A stretch of 64,000 nucleotides of DNA from an uncultured Flavonifractor sp. (GTDB lineage: Bacteria > Bacillota > Clostridia > Oscillospirales > Oscillospiraceae): positions 22,484 through 86,483 of the forward strand of contig CALWXT010000001.1 of assembly GCA_944385575.1 (NCBI GenBank). The letters run 5' to 3'. This document shows positions 34,449 through 43,440 of the stretch, piece after piece. Each line of letters opens with the position of its first letter. The first letter of the stretch is position 1. Made by a program: the position numbers and the translations under genes. Under the pieces are notes generated by a model that worked only from the letters and a program-made list of their open reading frames with translations, searched no databases and was not told the DNA's origin.

Positions 34449-35975
34449 ATGGTGTTGAGAAAATTTGCGGCGAAGCGCAGAGCGCACGTCAAGAAAGAGC
34501 TTTATCAGCAGGCGCAGGAGCGCATCCGTCAGGGCAGCGGCTCCTTTTTGTCCATCCGCCAGTGCTGTGAGGTACTGGGTGTAAATCCTGCCGCGGTAAA
34601 GCTGGCCCCGGGACAGAACCTGGATGAGCCGTTTACCTGTATCTGTGCCTGGGACTACTATCTGATTCCGGGCAGCCTCTATGCCGCGCTCCCCCTATAC
34701 GCCAACCTCTCCCCGGAGCAGGCCATGGCCAGGGGCGCGAAGGCGCTGCTCACCGACAAGCAGGAGGGGAACTATCCCTGCGTGGTGGTTCCCGACGTGC
34801 TGGAAGCCTACTGCAAGCTGTGCGGATATCTTGAGAGCCTGACCCACCGGCGGACGGTGGCGGTCACGGGAAGCGTAGGCAAAACCACCACCAAGGACAT
34901 GGTTAAGTCGGTATTTTCCCAGGCCTGTCAAACCTTCTGCGACGTGGAAAATAACAATATGGCCACGCTGGTGGGCTATCTGGTCCAGCACATCCCCCAG
35001 CAGGCGGAATGCTATGTGCAGGAGGTCCATGAGGGGGACCCCGGCTCCGCGCGGAGCATTTCGAGCATTATTCATCCGGACATTGCCGTTATCACCAACA
35101 TCGGGGAGTCCCATTTGGGGAATTTTGGCTCCTATGAGGGCCTGGTTAAGGGCGTGACCGACATTACTGCCGGGATGCCGGAAAACGGTATTGTGATCCT
35201 GGACGGAGAGGATGAGCCCTCCGTCTCCGCCGCCTGGGACAGGCGGGTAATCCGGGTCAGCACGGCGAATCCCGGGGCGGACTACTATGCGGACCATATT
35301 ACCACCGCCGAAAACGGGCTAAGGTTTGATGTTGTTTTTGAAAAGGGCAGGCAGCCTGTGCAGCTGAAGCTGTACGGACTCCATAATGTTACGGACGCGC
35401 TGCTGGCCTTCGCGGCCGGCGCGGAGGCGGGGATCGCCCCGGAAAAAATTGCGCGGGGCCTGGCGGAATATACCCCCAGAGGCATGCGCCAGAACGTGGT
35501 AAAGGCGGGAGGACGCCTGCTTTACCTGGACTGTTTCAATGCCGCGGTCAAATCCATGCAGACGGCGCTGGACACGCTGTGCGGGCTCCCCGTCGGGCGG
35601 GGCGGCAAGCGGGTGGCCGTGCTTGGAGACATGGCGGAGCTGGGCGGGGAAGCGGAGGCCATGCACCGCGAGGTGGGCCGGATAGCCGCCCGTTCCGGGA
35701 TTGACACGCTGATATGCTATGGGCCGCTGTCGGTCGGCATGGCGGAGGAGGCCCGCAAAGCGGGCGGGGTTTCCGTGTTCCACGCGGCGGATTTGGCGGA
35801 GCTCAACCGCCTGATAAAACAGCAGGTCGGGCGCAGCGACGCGGTCCTTTTCAAGGCCAGCCATGCCACCAATCTGATTGCCGCCGTACGGGCCAATTAC
35901 CCTCTGGTATACTTCCGGGCCGTTTATCTGGACCGCCTGCGCAGGCATTTCGCCCGGACCGCCAGTCTGAAATGA
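34449..35975 (+). CDS. MurF-like Mur ligase in polymer locus
   Basis: A 508-residue three-domain ligase. The central ATPase domain has TGSVGKTTTKD (Walker A, residues 141-147), VENNNMATLVGYL, VQEVHEGDPGSARS and PDIAVITNIGESHLGNFGS, all as in MurF. The C-terminal domain has YTPRGMRQ and GDMAELGGEAEAMHREVG. In MurF the first domain binds UDP-MurNAc-tripeptide through a DSR motif; here the aligned site reads ICAWDYYLIPGSLYAALP, and the C-terminal DxYNANP motif is DCFNAAVKS. Both changes suggest a different acceptor, possibly the amino-sugar nucleotide of this locus. It begins 3 nt after the previous stop and overlaps the next gene by 4 bp. Confidence 0.88.
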   Translation: MVLRKFAAKRRAHVKKELYQQAQERIRQGSGSFLSIRQCCEVLGVNPAAVKLAPGQNLDEPFTCICAWDYYLIPGSLYAALPLYANLSPEQAMARGAKALLTDKQEGNYPCVVVPDVLEAYCKLCGYLESLTHRRTVAVTGSVGKTTTKDMVKSVFSQACQTFCDVENNNMATLVGYLVQHIPQQAECYVQEVHEGDPGSARSISSIIHPDIAVITNIGESHLGNFGSYEGLVKGVTDITAGMPENGIVILDGEDEPSVSAAWDRRVIRVSTANPGADYYADHITTAENGLRFDVVFEKGRQPVQLKLYGLHNVTDALLAFAAGAEAGIAPEKIARGLAEYTPRGMRQNVVKAGGRLLYLDCFNAAVKSMQTALDTLCGLPVGRGGKRVAVLGDMAELGGEAEAMHREVGRIAARSGIDTLICYGPLSVGMAEEARKAGGVSVFHAADLAELNRLIKQQVGRSDAVLFKASHATNLIAAVRANYPLVYFRAVYLDRLRRHFARTASLK

Positions 35976-37039
35976 GCGGCGTCAGAGAGATAGGCAGCGA
36001 GTTCTGGCAGGCGGAGTGTGGGGGCGCTTATCAGGGAAGGGGAAACACTTATCTCTCTGGAAGGACGGCTCTGAGTGCAATCCTGCTGGATCTGAAAGCA
36101 CGAGGAGCGGATTCCGTGTGCCTGCCGGATTACTGCTGTGAATCCATGATTGAGCCGTTTCTGCGGCAGAATATCCGTATCGGCTTCTATCCTACGGCGG
36201 CGGACAGCTCCGGTATAATTCTTTTTCCGGACGCAGCCGCTGGCTTTGATGCCATACTGCTTGTCAATTATTTTGGGTTTATGACCGAGCGCGTGGAAAT
36301 GTGCGCCAGGCAATGCCGCGAACGCGGCCAGCTGGTGCTGCTGGACCTGACTCACGCGGTATTTGAGACGGAGCGAGCCTGGCCGGCGGATTATATCTTT
36401 GGCAGCTACCGCAAATGGAGCGGGGTGGAAGCCGGCTTTGCGTGGAGGCAGGGCGGGGAGAATGTCGTGCTGCCCGCCTGGCCGCTGAACCGGGCTGGCC
36501 TGCGCTATCTGGAACTGCGCAGGCGGGCCAGGGAGCAAAAGACGGCATTTGTGACTGGTGGATATGAGGATGAGCGGCTGCGCCGGGCCCAGCTTGCCGC
36601 GTTTTCAGAGGCGGAGGAGATGCTGGATGCGGATTATCTCAGCGACACGGATGAGGAGAACAAGGCGCGGCTAAGGAGCCTTGACGGGGCGTACATAAAA
36701 GCGCGCCGGCGGGAAAACGCCGCGGTGGTGTATCAGTACCTCGCGCGGATAAAGGGGTGCAGGCCCCTCTTCCCTGCCCTGGACGCGGATGTGACGCCGC
36801 TGGCGGTCCCTGTGCTGGCCGAGGGCGGGCAGCGCGCGCCGCTTCGGGCGTTTCTCCGGGAGCACGGTGTGTTTTGCCCCGTACACTGGCCGCTGTCCGC
36901 CATGCACCGGACGGGGCCGGCCTGCCGGGAGCTGTATGAGAACGAGCTTTCTTTGGTGTGCGACCAGCGATATGACGCATCAGACATGGTGCGGATGATG
37001 GAGACAGTAGAGCAATGGGAGAGAATGCAATTCGTGTAA
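35972..37039 (+). CDS. Divergent fold-type I PLP aminotransferase-like protein
   Basis: A 355-residue protein starting at ATG 35972 in an ATGA overlap with the MurF-like gene. The segment GNTYLSGRTALSAILLDLKA resembles the PLP-phosphate pocket of DegT-type enzymes, LVLLDLTHAVFE provides the PLP-ring Asp and IFGSYRKWSGVEAGFAW offers the probable aldimine lysine. It is shorter and more divergent than the DegT protein at 26316. It may aminate a second sugar position or act on an amino acid. The product is unknown. Confidence 0.72.
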   Translation: MSGVREIGSEFWQAECGGAYQGRGNTYLSGRTALSAILLDLKARGADSVCLPDYCCESMIEPFLRQNIRIGFYPTAADSSGIILFPDAAAGFDAILLVNYFGFMTERVEMCARQCRERGQLVLLDLTHAVFETERAWPADYIFGSYRKWSGVEAGFAWRQGGENVVLPAWPLNRAGLRYLELRRRAREQKTAFVTGGYEDERLRRAQLAAFSEAEEMLDADYLSDTDEENKARLRSLDGAYIKARRRENAAVVYQYLARIKGCRPLFPALDADVTPLAVPVLAEGGQRAPLRAFLREHGVFCPVHWPLSAMHRTGPACRELYENELSLVCDQRYDASDMVRMMETVEQWERMQFV

Positions 37040-38085
37040 TTGAACTGAGCTGCGCGCAGGAGTGGGACCGTATTGTACGCTCTTTTGAAGACCACGATGT
37101 ATACAGCCTCAGCGGTTACGTAAAAGCGTTTCAAATCCATGGCGACGGACAGCCGGTGCTTTTCTACTATGAGGGCGGCGGACTGCGCGGGTTCAACGTG
37201 GCGATGAAGCGGGACATTGCGCAGGACCCCCATTTTTCCGGGCGGCTGGCGCCGGGGACCTGGTTTGACCTTGCCACCCCGTATGGATACGGCGGCTGGC
37301 TGCTGGAGGGGTCCGGGGACACGGAGGAGCTGGACAGAGCCTATTCCGACAAGTGTGCCGCAGAGCATATTGTCTCGGAATTTGTGCGCTATCACCCTGT
37401 GTGGAATAACGCGGAGCGGATGGAGCAGATGTATCAGGTGGTTTACCTGGGCTCCACCATTGCAATGGATTTGCAGGACGCGGATACGATTTGGAGCAAT
37501 ATCGTCAGCAAGAACCGCAATATGATTCGCAAGGCCGAAAAGAGCGGGGTAATTGTCACCCAGGGCAGGGAGCCGGAGCGGTTTGCCGCCTTCCAGCGGA
37601 TGTACAACGAGACCATGCGCAAGGACCGGGCGGAGGCGTACTATTATTTTGAGGACGCGTTTTATGAGAGTATCCGCACAGACCTCTGCGGCAACGCGCA
37701 GGTGTTTCTGGCGGCCTATGAAGACCGGCCAATCGCGGGAGCGATTATGATTTACGCCAACGGAAGGCTGAACTATCACCTTTCCGGCTCGGACATGGCG
37801 TACCGCCCACTGGCGCCCACCAACCTGATTCTGTACAGGGCAGCGCTGTGGGGCAGCGAAAATGGATATAAAACCTTCCATCTGGGGGGAGGGCTCGGCT
37901 CTCAGGAGGACAGCCTGTACAAATTTAAGCGGGCGTTTTACCGGGGAGAGCCCAAGCGGTTTGCCATCGGAAAGAAGATATTTCTGCGGGAGATATACCA
38001 AGAGCTGAACGCGGCACGATCGGACACACCGGAAAGTGCCTTTTTCCCGGAATATCGGAGGCCAGCGGTGCAAAGCGAGGAGTAA
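37015..38085 (+). CDS. FemAB/GNAT-type aminoacyltransferase-like protein
   Basis: A 356-residue protein built of two acetyltransferase-like halves. The C-terminal half has the typical segments NRNMIRKAEKSGV, FLAAYEDRPIAGAIMIYANGRLNYHLSGS, PTNLILYRAALWGSENGYKTFHLGGG and LYKFKRAFYRG, as in FemABX and GNAT_6 proteins. FemAB members transfer amino acids from aminoacyl-tRNA to a peptidoglycan precursor side chain. Location after Ddl-like and MurF-like genes argues for aminoacylation of the surface-polymer precursor. The start ATG 37015 lies inside the preceding gene (25-bp overlap). Confidence 0.85.
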   Translation: MGENAIRVIELSCAQEWDRIVRSFEDHDVYSLSGYVKAFQIHGDGQPVLFYYEGGGLRGFNVAMKRDIAQDPHFSGRLAPGTWFDLATPYGYGGWLLEGSGDTEELDRAYSDKCAAEHIVSEFVRYHPVWNNAERMEQMYQVVYLGSTIAMDLQDADTIWSNIVSKNRNMIRKAEKSGVIVTQGREPERFAAFQRMYNETMRKDRAEAYYYFEDAFYESIRTDLCGNAQVFLAAYEDRPIAGAIMIYANGRLNYHLSGSDMAYRPLAPTNLILYRAALWGSENGYKTFHLGGGLGSQEDSLYKFKRAFYRGEPKRFAIGKKIFLREIYQELNAARSDTPESAFFPEYRRPAVQSEE

Positions 38086-38094
38086 GTATTTAGT

Positions 38095-39639
38095 ATGTCG
38101 GACACAAGAACTGGGAATTCAATTAAAAATTCAGGCGCCACCATTTTTGGACGCGCCGCAACGCTGGTAATGGAGTTTGTGCTCCGTACAGTTCTTATCA
38201 AAACCCTTGGCATTGAGTATGGAGGCGTATCCAGCCTATTTACGGATATTTTGCAGGTTCTCTCCCTGATGGAGCTCGGCCTGGGAAGCGCGATTGTATT
38301 TGCCCTGTACAAACCCCTTGCACAGCAGGATTTTTCAAGGATAAATGCGCTGATGCATTTTTATAAAACCGCATACAACATGATTGCTGCGGGTGTATTT
38401 CTCCTCGGGCTGTGCTTCATTCCGTTTTTGAACGCCATTGTAACCGATGTTCCCAACATCAAAGAGGATATCCGTGTAATTTTCATGCTGTATGTGGCGG
38501 CCTCCTCCTGCTCCTATCTGGTTATCTATAAAGAGACCTTGATTCGGGCCAGCCAGCAGTCCAGGGTTGCGGTCCGGATTGAGATGACGGTGCAAATCAT
38601 ATTTATGGGTCTGGAAAGTCTGGCACTTTTCCTCTTCCATGAATATATGATTTATCTGGTTCTGCGGGTTGTTACATATCTGGTTCGGAACCTTTTAATC
38701 AGCCGGGAAGTGAAAAAGCGATTTCCGCAGGTGAACTTCGGCAGCAAAGAGCGCCTGGGTGAAAAGGACCGGCAGAAGCTGATGCGGGATATCGGCGCGA
38801 TGGCACTGTATAAAGTTTCCGGCGTTGTGCTCAACGGAACGGACAGCATTATCATCTCGGCATTTTTAAGCACAAGTATGGTGGGCATTATGGGCCATTT
38901 CCGTATGCTCTCCAATTGCATTACCAATTTAACCAATAAAGTATGGGCGGCGGTGCTTCCCAGCGTGGGAAATTTGGCCGCGGTTGACCGGGAAAATAAG
39001 CAGTACCGCGTTTTTATGAAGGCCAATTTTGCGTCCTACCTTTTTTCCGGCTTTTGCTCGATAGCCATGTTTCATCTGATGAATCCCCTTGTGACGGTGT
39101 GGCTGGGTGCGGAATATACCGTTTCAACCGCCACGGCGTTTGCCATTGCGTTTAACATATACCTGTTTCTTACCATCCTCCCCTTCCAGACGTTCCGTGA
39201 CGCAAACGGGCTGTTTGTCCAGGGGAAATACAGGCCGGTCATCATGTCGGTCATCAATATTGTGCTCTCCCTTCTCCTGGTAAAGCCGTGGGGGCTTTTC
39301 GGCGTGCTGATTGCCACCCCCATTTCCAGAGTGGCAACCCAGACGTGGTTTGACCCCTATGTGGTTTACAAACACGTGTTTAAACGCTCTCCTGCGCCGT
39401 ATTACAGGGAGTTTGCCTTCCACAGCCTGCTCACATTGGCAATAGGCGCCGTTATCTGGGCTTTGCTGGAGGCGTCCGGGGTTGGCGGCGGTCTCCTGCG
39501 GCTCTTGCTTGGCGGCGTGGTGTGCGTCGTGATTCCACTTTCCGTCTACTGCCTGCTGTTCCGCAAAAACCAGCAGTTTGTGCAGCTGGTAGAGTACGGG
39601 AAGAAATTCTTAAACCGTATCCTGAAGAAGAAAAGGTAA
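38095..39639 (+). CDS. Polysaccharide flippase (Wzx/MATE-like)
   Basis: A 514-residue protein with about 12 to 14 hydrophobic segments, beginning NSIKNSGATIFGRAATLVMEFVLRTVLIKTLG, a pattern typical of Gram-positive Wzx proteins. The segment YGGVSSLFTDILQVLSLMELGLGSAIVFALYKPLA is highly characteristic of this exporter family. It would move the lipid-linked repeat unit across the membrane. It is followed 5 nt later by the polymerase gene. Confidence 0.92.
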   Translation: MSDTRTGNSIKNSGATIFGRAATLVMEFVLRTVLIKTLGIEYGGVSSLFTDILQVLSLMELGLGSAIVFALYKPLAQQDFSRINALMHFYKTAYNMIAAGVFLLGLCFIPFLNAIVTDVPNIKEDIRVIFMLYVAASSCSYLVIYKETLIRASQQSRVAVRIEMTVQIIFMGLESLALFLFHEYMIYLVLRVVTYLVRNLLISREVKKRFPQVNFGSKERLGEKDRQKLMRDIGAMALYKVSGVVLNGTDSIIISAFLSTSMVGIMGHFRMLSNCITNLTNKVWAAVLPSVGNLAAVDRENKQYRVFMKANFASYLFSGFCSIAMFHLMNPLVTVWLGAEYTVSTATAFAIAFNIYLFLTILPFQTFRDANGLFVQGKYRPVIMSVINIVLSLLLVKPWGLFGVLIATPISRVATQTWFDPYVVYKHVFKRSPAPYYREFAFHSLLTLAIGAVIWALLEASGVGGGLLRLLLGGVVCVVIPLSVYCLLFRKNQQFVQLVEYGKKFLNRILKKKR

Positions 39640-39644
39640 TCAAT

Positions 39645-40976
39645 ATGCGAATCAGAATTCCGCTAAAATTTAGGCTGACGGCAGAAGAGCTGGCCTGTAT
39701 GGGCTTATTCCTGTATCTGATTAAAAGCCCCATCAAGACCTTCCTCTATTATGTGCTGCGCACCCCGGCCGAAGTGAACTCGTGGATTGCCATTGTGCTG
39801 AGCTACATTCCGGTGATATTGATTTTGCTGGCGGGCAAAAAGCGGCGCGCATTCCTGCGGTTCGGCTGCGTTTTGCTGTGCATCTTTGCAATCTGCATGC
39901 TTACCTATCTGTTTCATCCGGAGTACGAGCAATGGCTGTTCCAGGGTGAGTTCAATATTTGGCTGGCAATCTTCCGACCGGATATGGCGCCCTACCTCTT
40001 TCTGTTTATCTGCCTGATAGACGATTCGGGCAGGCTGCTGAATACCCTGAAGTGGGCAGGCTTTGTTCTGCTTGCCTACAACGTATACAAGCTGGTATAC
40101 GCGGAGCTGGTCAGAGGCTACTGGGTTGCAACAGGCGTAAACAGAGGTGTAGAAGGCGAGTACAACCTGGGCTTCGGATATGACGTGCTGCTGCTGTTTG
40201 TGCTCTTCTCCATCCTGGGGAAGCGAGAGGGAAAACGGTATTATGTACTCTCCGCCATCTCCCTGCTGTGTATTTTGGTTGCCGGCTCCCGGGGCCCGCT
40301 GGTGGGTGTCGGGCTGGTTGTGCTGCTCCAGCTCTGGGAATATATCCGGGCAAAGCGGCCGATGCAGCGGATGATTTGGATTGGCGGTTTTCTTGTGGTC
40401 TTTGGCCTGATTCTATTCAATTTGTCCTCCCTCCTGATGGGCGCAGGACGGTTCCTCCAGGAGCTGGGGATTTCTTCCCGCACCGTGGAGATGCTGGCAG
40501 ACGGAAGCTATTATACCGAGGACTCGGGGCGCTCTGTGATATGGGGGGTTGCCGGCGACCTGATTCGTACGGGCGGCCCGTTTGGCCACGGAATTTACGG
40601 CGACCGCTACGAGATAGCCCGACAGACCACCCTTTGGATTGGTTACTGTCACAATATTGCCCTTGAAATCCTGGTGGATTTTGGATACCTGCTGGGCGGC
40701 ATCATTCTGGTTGTTATGCTGTACCGGATAGTTCGCATCTTGCGGGCGCCTGAGAGTGAATGGCGAAGCGTGTATCTCATTTTCCTGCTTTCCGCCTCGC
40801 AGCTCATTTTTTCCGGCTCGTTCTGGTATATTTCCACCTTCTGGGGGGCCATAGCCGCGGACATCTGCTGGCGGGAAAAATGCGGCGCAAAAGAGACGGC
40901 TTCGGTCAGGCGGGAAGCCGGAGGAATGCGCCTGTATCCTGTCGGACCGGAGCAGTCCGGGGGACGCCTAGTTTGA
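39645..40976 (+). CDS. O-antigen polymerase/ligase-type membrane protein (Wzy)
   Basis: A 443-residue protein with about 10 to 12 transmembrane segments and one large extracellular loop (about residues 275-345, including SSRTVEMLADGSYYTEDSGRS), the layout of Wzy polymerases and WaaL-type ligases. ATG 39645 is used; the longer frame from 39522 reads through the previous gene. Its position between the flippase and the priming transferase supports the Wzy role. Sequence conservation in this family is too low to give linkage specificity. Confidence 0.85.
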   Translation: MRIRIPLKFRLTAEELACMGLFLYLIKSPIKTFLYYVLRTPAEVNSWIAIVLSYIPVILILLAGKKRRAFLRFGCVLLCIFAICMLTYLFHPEYEQWLFQGEFNIWLAIFRPDMAPYLFLFICLIDDSGRLLNTLKWAGFVLLAYNVYKLVYAELVRGYWVATGVNRGVEGEYNLGFGYDVLLLFVLFSILGKREGKRYYVLSAISLLCILVAGSRGPLVGVGLVVLLQLWEYIRAKRPMQRMIWIGGFLVVFGLILFNLSSLLMGAGRFLQELGISSRTVEMLADGSYYTEDSGRSVIWGVAGDLIRTGGPFGHGIYGDRYEIARQTTLWIGYCHNIALEILVDFGYLLGGIILVVMLYRIVRILRAPESEWRSVYLIFLLSASQLIFSGSFWYISTFWGAIAADICWREKCGAKETASVRREAGGMRLYPVGPEQSGGRLV

Positions 40977-40993
40977 AGGTTGGAGGACAGCCC

Positions 40994-41677
40994 ATGTATT
41001 CGTTTGTAAAGCGTGCGTTTGATATTTTCTTCGGCTGCCTGCTGATGCTTGCCATGATTGTCACCTACCCGTTTGTGGCGCTGGGCATCAAGCTGTCCAG
41101 CCCGGGGCCCGTGCTGTATGTATCCACGCGAATCGGGAAGGACGGAAAACCCTTCCGGTTTTACAAATATCGCTCGATGCATCTGGATAACGGCCAGTTC
41201 AAGGGCATGTCGGAGGAGCAGAAGCGGGTTTTCACCGTGGGGAAAATCCTGCGCAAGACCAAGATTGACGAACTGCCCCAGGCCCTTAATGTGGTCAAGG
41301 GGGATATTTCCGTAGTTGGCCCCCGGCCCATGCTTACCACCAATGTGTCCAAAATGTATGGGGGGCGATATGCGTCGGTTTTGCGCGTGAGGCCGGGCCT
41401 GACCAGCTATGCCAGCCTGTTTGACTACACCCACGGTGACGCACTGGTAGCGCAGCGGGAGGTGTATCTCAGCACCATTGTACCTATCAAGCGGGAGCTG
41501 GAGTTGTATTATGTAGAGCGCAGGGGCCTGTGGACAGACACCAAGCTGATTTTCCGGACGGCGGCAATTATCCTTGCGGTGGTGTTCGGGAAGAAGAACT
41601 TTGCCTATCCCCCGGAGTACTATGAGGTAAAGGAGAGACTGGAAGCCCTGGAGGAGAGAGGGCAGGTACCTGTATAG
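40994..41677 (+). CDS. Priming sugar-phosphate transferase (WcaJ/PglC type)
   Basis: A 227-residue membrane-associated enzyme that transfers a sugar phosphate from UDP-sugar to undecaprenyl phosphate. It has the opening KRAFDIFFGCLLMLA membrane segment, GPVLYVSTRIGKDGKPFRFYKYRSM, KIDELPQALNVVKGDISVVGPRP with the catalytic Asp-Glu pair, and RPGLTSYA. The short form without WcaJ's N-terminal domains is of the PglC/EpsL type. It is the only sugar-transferring enzyme recognised in the locus. ATG 40994 follows TTGGAGGACAG. Confidence 0.94.
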   Translation: MYSFVKRAFDIFFGCLLMLAMIVTYPFVALGIKLSSPGPVLYVSTRIGKDGKPFRFYKYRSMHLDNGQFKGMSEEQKRVFTVGKILRKTKIDELPQALNVVKGDISVVGPRPMLTTNVSKMYGGRYASVLRVRPGLTSYASLFDYTHGDALVAQREVYLSTIVPIKRELELYYVERRGLWTDTKLIFRTAAIILAVVFGKKNFAYPPEYYEVKERLEALEERGQVPV

Positions 41678-41764
41678 GTGCGGGTGCAAAAAAGCGCGGA
41701 AAGGAACGAATGTATGCAAGGAAGCAGGACGTGGATAACGCCTCGTCTGTGAACAATTTGAAGC

Positions 41765-42251
41765 AGTGTCAAGAGAGCGGCATATCTTAAGAAGCATCAT
41801 GTATTTGCGTCGATAGATGAAGGGTACAGCATTCAGACGCGTTCTGTACCGCTGTATGCAAAGCTGATTAAGATTGGGAACAATGTCCATGTGGCGTCAA
41901 ACGTTGGATTTGTAACACATGATGCTTAATAAATCAGATATAGCGAAGGAATTAGCGTGTGGGGAGCGTTTTAAGGAACAAATTGGCTACATTGAGATCG
42001 GAGACAATGTGTTTATTGGCTCCGGAAGCGTTGTGAACAGGGATATTCCGGACAATTGCGTTGCGGCAGGCATTCCTGCCAGAGTGGTAGGTACATTTGA
42101 TGAGTTTGTTAAAAAGCACATAAAGGAAACGACGTATTCTGCGGAATTTGCACCCTCACATGAAAACGTGTGCAAAGAGCTGGCAGAAATTGCGTGGAGT
42201 GAATTCTACAAAAAACGGGAAAATAAAGAAGCGTTGCAAGCGGGTGAATAA
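41765..42251 (+). pseudogene. Decayed hexapeptide-repeat acyltransferase
   Basis: Reading from 41765, frame 2 gives SSVKRAAYLKKHHVFASIDE, then NNVHVASNVGFVTHDA before two stop codons at 41927 and 41930. The continuation (MMLNKSDIAKELACGERFKE, then IGDNVFIGSGSVVNRDIPDN and AAGIPARVVGTFDEFVKKH) is in another frame from 41919. Together they match a left-handed beta-helix sugar acyltransferase. The region between NVFIGS and GSVVNRD appears to lack about 20 residues that normally form another coil. No start codon precedes the first part. The gene is therefore broken by a frameshift, stops and an internal deletion; a 110-residue fragment at 41919 is unlikely to be active. Confidence 0.8.
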
Positions 42252-42255
42252 GCAG

Positions 42256-43410
42256 ATGGACTTTACAAAAGTTCGAGTATTAGTTACAGATGGTGGCGGC
42301 CGGCAGACGCTTACTATCATTCGTGGTTTGAAAGAGATTGGCTGCCATGTAACGGTGCTGTGCCGGAACAAGCTGGATCTGTGCTATGTATCAAAATATC
42401 CGGACCGGAAGCTGCTGGTCCAAGACATGGTAGGAGCTGAGGGCTTTCATAAGGTGATTCTCCGGGAGATATCCACCGGAAATTACGATGCCCTGTTTCC
42501 TATCGCGGAGAATTCCACCAATTTGGTAACACAACATGAAGACGAATACAAAAAATACGTCCGCATTGCGTGTGCCCCCCGTGATATTTACATACAAGCA
42601 TTTGATAAGCAGAAGACGTTTGAATTAGCAATGGCTGCGGGTATCCCCTGCCCGATTACGCGACATGATGGGGAAGATATTGACGATTTCCTGGAACGGG
42701 TACCATTTCCCATCATTATAAAGCCTCGCAACGGTGTTGGGTCCATAGGTTTTCATAAGATGGACACTCCTGAGCAGTTCAGAGCCTACATCGCAGAAAA
42801 GCAAATCAATATTGACGAATATGTGGTACAGGAGTTTATTCACTTTACGCAGAGGCGCAGCGGTTACATCTTGATGGATGGAAAGGGAAATGCAAAAACG
42901 GCGCTTGTGTCAGAAGTGAAGCGGTGGTTCCCTCTTGATGCCGGAACTGGAACCTGCATTCAGACAGTTGATGACCCGGTACTGTTAGATAATGCAATCA
43001 AACTCCTTCAGCGTATGAATTGGAAGGGCTTTGCAAACGTCTGCTTTATGAAGGATGACCATGATGGCGTTGTCAAGCTCCTGGAGATTAATGGGCGTAT
43101 ACCAGCCAGTGTGAAAATCTGTTTTATGTGCGGAAGCAATGTTTCCAAGCAGATGATGGAACTAGCGTTTGACCAAGAAGTTACCGCTTATCCGGTCAAT
43201 ACAAAATTTGGGTTGCTTACCCGGCACTTTCAAGCCGATTTTATATGGTTCCTAAAATCACCGAACAGATTTCACTGCTCTCCCTCTTGGTTTAGCTGGA
43301 AGAATACGAAGGACATCGTTTTTTCAGCGGATGATCCGTTACCGTTCTTTGCGTATTCTATTGAGCAGGTAACGCATTACAAGTCTGCCATGAAGAAAAG
43401 AGAACGATGA
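42256..43410 (+). CDS. ATP-grasp ligase (third in locus)
   Basis: A 384-residue carboxylate-amine ligase-like protein. The N-terminal Rossmann-like part opens VRVLVTDGGGRQTLTIIRGLKEIG. The ATP-grasp part has DKQKTFELAMAAGIPCP, FPIIIKPRNGVGSIGF, DEYVVQEFIHFTQR and the metal-binding VKLLEINGRIPASV. The C-terminal 60 residues are rich in aromatic residues (HFQADFIWFLKSPNRFH). ATG 42256 is chosen over an upstream frame that runs through the pseudogene. It is the last polymer gene before the catabolic operon and may have been separated from the others by insertions. Confidence 0.87.
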   Translation: MDFTKVRVLVTDGGGRQTLTIIRGLKEIGCHVTVLCRNKLDLCYVSKYPDRKLLVQDMVGAEGFHKVILREISTGNYDALFPIAENSTNLVTQHEDEYKKYVRIACAPRDIYIQAFDKQKTFELAMAAGIPCPITRHDGEDIDDFLERVPFPIIIKPRNGVGSIGFHKMDTPEQFRAYIAEKQINIDEYVVQEFIHFTQRRSGYILMDGKGNAKTALVSEVKRWFPLDAGTGTCIQTVDDPVLLDNAIKLLQRMNWKGFANVCFMKDDHDGVVKLLEINGRIPASVKICFMCGSNVSKQMMELAFDQEVTAYPVNTKFGLLTRHFQADFIWFLKSPNRFHCSPSWFSWKNTKDIVFSADDPLPFFAYSIEQVTHYKSAMKKRER

Positions 43411-43440
43411 GCCCTATGGGAAGCTGAGGTTTTTGTCGCG

